The position numbers and the translations under genes were made by a program. Shown here one piece after another: positions 6,360-8,836 of a DNA stretch of 8,836 nt. The notes beneath the pieces were generated by a model. The model was not told where the DNA came from. It saw nothing but the letters and a program-made list of their open reading frames with translations, and did not search any database. How positions within the stretch are numbered: the first letter of the stretch is position 1; each line of letters begins with the position of its first letter. The DNA is from JBOHER01 sp050701115 (GTDB lineage: Bacteria > Actinomycetota > Actinomycetes > Mycobacteriales > Pseudonocardiaceae). The stretch lies in NCBI GenBank assembly GCA_050701115.1, contig JBOHER010000249.1, forward strand, positions 1-8,836. The letters run 5' to 3'.

Positions 6360-7946
6360 GTGAATTCGAGGCGGACCGAGCAGCCGGGAGGCATGCCGAG
6401 AACGAGCGTGCGGACCAGGGGCGGTTCGCTGGCGCCGGGAAGCGTTGTCGGCGACGGACGCTACCGGCTGCTCGCTCAGTTCGGTGTCGATGAGCGCGCG
6501 GGCGCTCATCTCTGGCGTGCGCGGGACGGTCAGCTACGCCGCGATGTCGCGCTCACTCTGATGGTGGGTAATCCCGCCGACCTGGACGCGGCTCGCCGCG
6601 CTCGGCGCACTCTGGAACGCGCGGCGCACGCCGCCCAGTTCAGCCACCCCGGCGTGGCCACGGTCCTGGATGTGCTCAGTCTCGGCAGCGGCATCGCGTC
6701 CAACGAAGGCCTGCTCGGCATCGTGGTCGCCGAGTGGACCAAGGGCACCGACCTTGTCGACGTGGTTTACGACGGGCCGGTATCTCCCGGTGTGGCGTGC
6801 CGCATGGCCGAACCCCTGGTCGAGGCGGTGCAGCGGGCGCACAACAGCGGGCTGGTGCTCGGTCTCGACCACCCGCAACGGCTGCGCCGCGCACCGGACG
6901 GCTCATTGCGACTGGCCTTTCCCGGCCCGCTGCCCGATACCACCCTGCGCGACGACATGAAGGCGCTCGGCGGGGTGCTCTACCTGCTGCTCACCGGCCG
7001 CTGGCCGCTCGTTGGCGGTCCGGTGGCGATCCCGTCGGCCCCGCACGCTCCGGACGGCAGCGTGGTGCCACCCCGGTCGCTGCAGCCTGCGGTTCCCGCC
7101 GAACTGTCCGCGCTCGCCGTGCGCACGATCTCCGATGACTCCTCGGGCGGGATTCGCACCAGTGCCGCCTTCCTTCGGGTACTGCGCCAGGTCGCGCACG
7201 CGGAGGAACGCAGGCTGCTGCTCAAGCAGTCCGGCATCGAGGACGAGGAGATCGGCCACACCGACCCGGACGGCACCGTCTGGACCACCCGCAAACCGGT
7301 CACCGACGCGGCGCAGCGCAAGAAGCTCGCGCTCGGCGTGACCGTGGTCGTGGTGGCTGCCGTCGCCATCCTCGCCTGGATCGGGCTTTCCCTGATCAGC
7401 TTCTTCCAGGACGATCCCGGCGGCACCGGTCCCGAGGTCAACGTGGCCGAATCCTCCGGCGAGCACGAGCCGCCCACGAAGACGACAAAACAGGCGGCCC
7501 CGGCAGGTGACCCGGTCGCACCCACCGCGATCCACGTCTACAACCCCGAGGGCACCGGCGATCACATGGCCAAGGCGCCGCTGGCCATCGACGGCGATCC
7601 GGACACCGCATGGACCACCGACCAGTACAAACAGCAGTTCCCCGCGCTCAAGAGCGGCGTCGGCCTCTCCGTCACGTTTGCCCAGCCGATCGACCTGGCC
7701 AAGGTCGAGATCATCGGGGGTGGCCAGGGAACACAGGTGGAGATCAGGTCCGCCGAGCATGACAACCCGTTCCTCGAGGACTCGCGCCTGCTTGCCGACG
7801 GCGAACTGAACGGCGAGGAGACCGAGCTCACGCTGAGCAAGGTCGAGACGACCAGGCATGTGGTCGTGTGGATCACCAGGCTGAGCGGGCAGGAAAGACA
7901 GTTCGCCGCCAGCATCGGCGAGCTCACGTTCTACCCGAAACCGTGA
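6360..7946 (+). CDS. Membrane pseudokinase with extracellular discoidin-like domain (second half of mycobacterial MviN)
   Basis: 528 residues from GTG 6360. Residues ~27-285 follow a Ser/Thr kinase fold (GDGRYRLLAQFG at 31-42, HLWRARDG at 50-57), but catalytic residues are missing: the VAxK lysine is Thr66 in VALTLM, the HRD triad is replaced in LVLGLDHPQRL (165-175), and the DFG site reads AFPG (186-189). It is therefore a pseudokinase, probably a docking platform. An acidic juxtamembrane stretch (EDEEIGHTDPDG, 294-305) precedes one transmembrane helix (~323-349), a Pro/Thr/Glu-rich linker, and an outer domain (~388-528) with AIDGDPDTAWTTD, typical of discoidin or F5/8C-like sandwiches. The same order of domains is fused to MurJ in M. 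tuberculosis Rv3910, where PknB phosphorylates the pseudokinase and FhaA binds it. Automated pipelines may label this a protein kinase; the residues argue against catalysis. It likely modulates MurJ. A TTG at 6336 would add 8 residues. Confidence 0.85.
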   Translation: MNSRRTEQPGGMPRTSVRTRGGSLAPGSVVGDGRYRLLAQFGVDERAGAHLWRARDGQLRRDVALTLMVGNPADLDAARRARRTLERAAHAAQFSHPGVATVLDVLSLGSGIASNEGLLGIVVAEWTKGTDLVDVVYDGPVSPGVACRMAEPLVEAVQRAHNSGLVLGLDHPQRLRRAPDGSLRLAFPGPLPDTTLRDDMKALGGVLYLLLTGRWPLVGGPVAIPSAPHAPDGSVVPPRSLQPAVPAELSALAVRTISDDSSGGIRTSAAFLRVLRQVAHAEERRLLLKQSGIEDEEIGHTDPDGTVWTTRKPVTDAAQRKKLALGVTVVVVAAVAILAWIGLSLISFFQDDPGGTGPEVNVAESSGEHEPPTKTTKQAAPAGDPVAPTAIHVYNPEGTGDHMAKAPLAIDGDPDTAWTTDQYKQQFPALKSGVGLSVTFAQPIDLAKVEIIGGGQGTQVEIRSAEHDNPFLEDSRLLADGELNGEETELTLSKVETTRHVVVWITRLSGQERQFAASIGELTFYPKP

Positions 7947-7969
7947 AACCGCGGTCCTTGATCACCTAC

Positions 7970-7975
7970 TAGGCT
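7970..7975 (+). promoter_or_regulatory. Putative -10 element for leaderless sigM
   Basis: TAGGCT, identical to the hexamer before pcnA, is followed by 7 nt (CTGCCGG) and the GTG at 7983. There is no Shine-Dalgarno, so a leaderless transcript beginning at G7983 is likely. No ECF-type GGAAC/CGTC pair was found here, so autoregulation by SigM is not supported at this site. Confidence 0.5.
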
Positions 7976-7982
7976 CTGCCGG

Positions 7983-8585
7983 GTGACCGCAGCAGCACCC
8001 ACGGACGCAGATCTGATCGCGGCGCACGCCGCTGGGGACCAGGACGCGTTCGGTGAGATCGTCCGGCGGCACTCCGACCGGATGTGGGCGGTGGCGCTGC
8101 GCACCATGCGGGATCCTGAGGACGCGGCGGACGCCCTGCAGGACGCGTTCATCTCGGCCTACCGGGCAGCAGGCAAGTTCCGCGCGGAAGCGCAGGTGAG
8201 CACGTGGTTGCACCGGATAGTGGTGAACGCCTGCCTGGACCGGATCCGCAGGAGACAGGCCCGCCCGACCGTGCCGCTGCCGGACACCGACGAGTACCGG
8301 GAACCGGCGGCGCCAGGTGACTCGATGGCGCAGCGGGAAACCAGTCTGCTGGTCACCGACGCGCTCAACCAACTGCCCGATGAGCAGCGCGCTCCGATCG
8401 TGCTGGTGGATGTCGAGGGCTACTCCGTTGCCGAGACGGCGAGCATGCTCGGCATCGCCGAGGGCACCGTGAAAAGCAGGTGCGCGCGCGGGCGAGCCAA
8501 GTTGGCAAAGGTTCTCGGCCATCTGCGGAACCCCGATGCGAATGCGAACGTCCCACCTCAGGAACACCACAGGGAGGGGCGATGA
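7983..8585 (+). CDS. sigM: ECF RNA polymerase sigma factor SigM
   Basis: A 200-residue extracytoplasmic-function sigma-70 factor that redirects RNA polymerase to its own promoter set. Region 2 spans ~20-92: DAFGEIVRRHSDRMWAVALR (21-40) then DPEDAADALQDAFISAYRAA (44-63), the core-binding and -10-reading part, ending in STWLHRIVVNACLDRIRRR (73-91). A linker with Pro-rich sequence (~93-118) leads to region 4 (~120-180), with LPDEQRAPIVLVDVEGYSVAE (131-151) and the helix-turn-helix MLGIAEGTVKSRCARGRAKL (155-174) that reads the -35. The length is normal and no domain is missing. The start is GTG 7983, just after the TAGGCT element, 36 nt beyond the pseudokinase stop. The symbol comes from synteny with M. 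tuberculosis Rv3911 between mviN and rsmA; its target genes cannot be predicted here. Activity should be held by the following gene product. Confidence 0.92.
   Translation: MTAAAPTDADLIAAHAAGDQDAFGEIVRRHSDRMWAVALRTMRDPEDAADALQDAFISAYRAAGKFRAEAQVSTWLHRIVVNACLDRIRRRQARPTVPLPDTDEYREPAAPGDSMAQRETSLLVTDALNQLPDEQRAPIVLVDVEGYSVAETASMLGIAEGTVKSRCARGRAKLAKVLGHLRNPDANANVPPQEHHREGR
8571..8577 (+). promoter_or_regulatory. Ribosome binding site for the gene after sigM
   Basis: AGGGAGG ends 4 nt before the ATG at 8582 and lies inside the last codons of sigM. It is the strongest Shine-Dalgarno in the window and fixes the start of the overlapping gene. Confidence 0.75.
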
Positions 8586-8836
8586 CCGACTCGCGCAGCG
8601 GGATGGGCGGGACAGCCGGGCCGCCGTGGTCTGTCGACGTGCTGGCCGACCTGCACGCCGGGGTACTCGACGACGCAACAGCGGCCCATTTGTGGTCGCA
8701 AGTGCAGGCCGATCCCGATGCCATGGCGATTCTCGCGGCGCTGGATGCCACCAGCGCCGACCTCGGTGCGCTGCGCGACGCACCGGCGCCGCCGATGCCC
8801 GCCGCGGTCGCGGCCCGGATCGACGCGGCCCTGGCC
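8582..8836 (+). CDS. rsmA: Probable anti-sigma-M factor RsmA, N-terminal part (runs off the window)
   Basis: An open frame of 85 codons starts at ATG 8582 in an ATGA overlap with the sigM stop and is still open at the last base. The strong AGGGAGG site and the overlap indicate tight translational coupling, usual for sigma/anti-sigma pairs. The visible part begins MTDSRSGMGGTAGPPWSVDV, then an acidic helical stretch (VDVLADLHAGVLDDATAAHL at 18-37, then a segment with DPDAMAILAALDATSADL), resembling the N-terminal sigma-binding helices of this type of anti-sigma factor. There is no Cys in the first 85 residues, so no HxxxCxxC zinc motif. Any membrane segment would lie beyond the window. Identification rests mainly on position (M. 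tuberculosis Rv3912) and general character, not on a diagnostic motif. Confidence 0.7.
   Translation, partial: MTDSRSGMGGTAGPPWSVDVLADLHAGVLDDATAAHLWSQVQADPDAMAILAALDATSADLGALRDAPAPPMPAAVAARIDAALA

Noticed and set aside
6903..7859. Minus-strand open frame (318 codons) opposite the pseudokinase gene
   Set aside because: Antisense to a well-supported gene, Gly/Arg/Asp-rich and without motifs; a typical high-GC shadow.
7945..7990. ECF-type autoregulatory promoter before sigM (GAAACC at 7945)
   Set aside because: No CGTC-like -10 partner lies at 16-18 nt, so the -35-like match alone is not meaningful.
7962..8783. Minus-strand open frame (273 codons) opposite sigM and rsmA
   Set aside because: Antisense to sigM, whose sigma region 2 and 4 motifs are unmistakable; the frame has no motif of its own.

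Overview
The window is about 8.8 kb of high-GC actinobacterial chromosome, most like a member of the Pseudonocardiaceae (Saccharopolyspora/Amycolatopsis/Saccharomonospora type). This placement is inferred from G/C-ending codons, GTG and TTG starts, the protein families, and a repeat at the left edge. Gene order matches the conserved block that in Mycobacterium tuberculosis reads pcnA, mutT4, Rv3909, mviN, sigM, rsmA. In many actinobacteria this block lies near the replication origin, next to trxB-trxA-cwlM-parB-parA. Nothing suggests a mobile element, prophage, CRISPR array or biosynthetic cluster.

Layout: bases 1-53 hold part of a ~30-bp-period repeat that runs into the pcnA stop codon. pcnA (CCA-adding tRNA nucleotidyltransferase) runs leftward from 1502. 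A ~100-bp divergent region follows. Then five genes run rightward: a MutT4-like Nudix hydrolase (1603-2139); a secreted, C-terminally anchored DUF6049 protein (2136-4304) overlapping it by 4 bp; the lipid II flippase MurJ/MviN (4356-6227); a membrane pseudokinase with an extracellular discoidin-like domain (6360-7946); and the ECF sigma factor SigM (7983-8585). A sixth rightward gene, probably the anti-sigma factor RsmA, starts at 8582, overlaps sigM by 4 bp and runs off the window end. Coding density is high; the longest gap is ~130 bp (6228-6359).

How the genes may work together: MurJ flips lipid II. The downstream pseudokinase corresponds to the kinase-like and ectodomain half that mycobacteria carry fused to MurJ, where PknB phosphorylation and FhaA binding are thought to control peptidoglycan export. 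Here the two halves are separate genes with a 132-bp gap and a possible promoter between them. DUF6049 is a conserved envelope-facing companion. SigM and its partner form a separate regulatory pair.

Regulation visible in the sequence: three starts (pcnA GTG 1502, nudix ATG 1603, sigM GTG 7983) have a TANNNT -10-like hexamer ending 7-8 nt upstream and no convincing Shine-Dalgarno, the layout of leaderless mRNAs. Two stop/start overlaps (2136-2139, 8582-8585) suggest translational coupling. I did not find an obviously novel system. The items most worth checking are the split MurJ/pseudokinase, the leaderless starts, the edge repeat, and a perfect 15-bp tandem duplication across the murJ stop codon.
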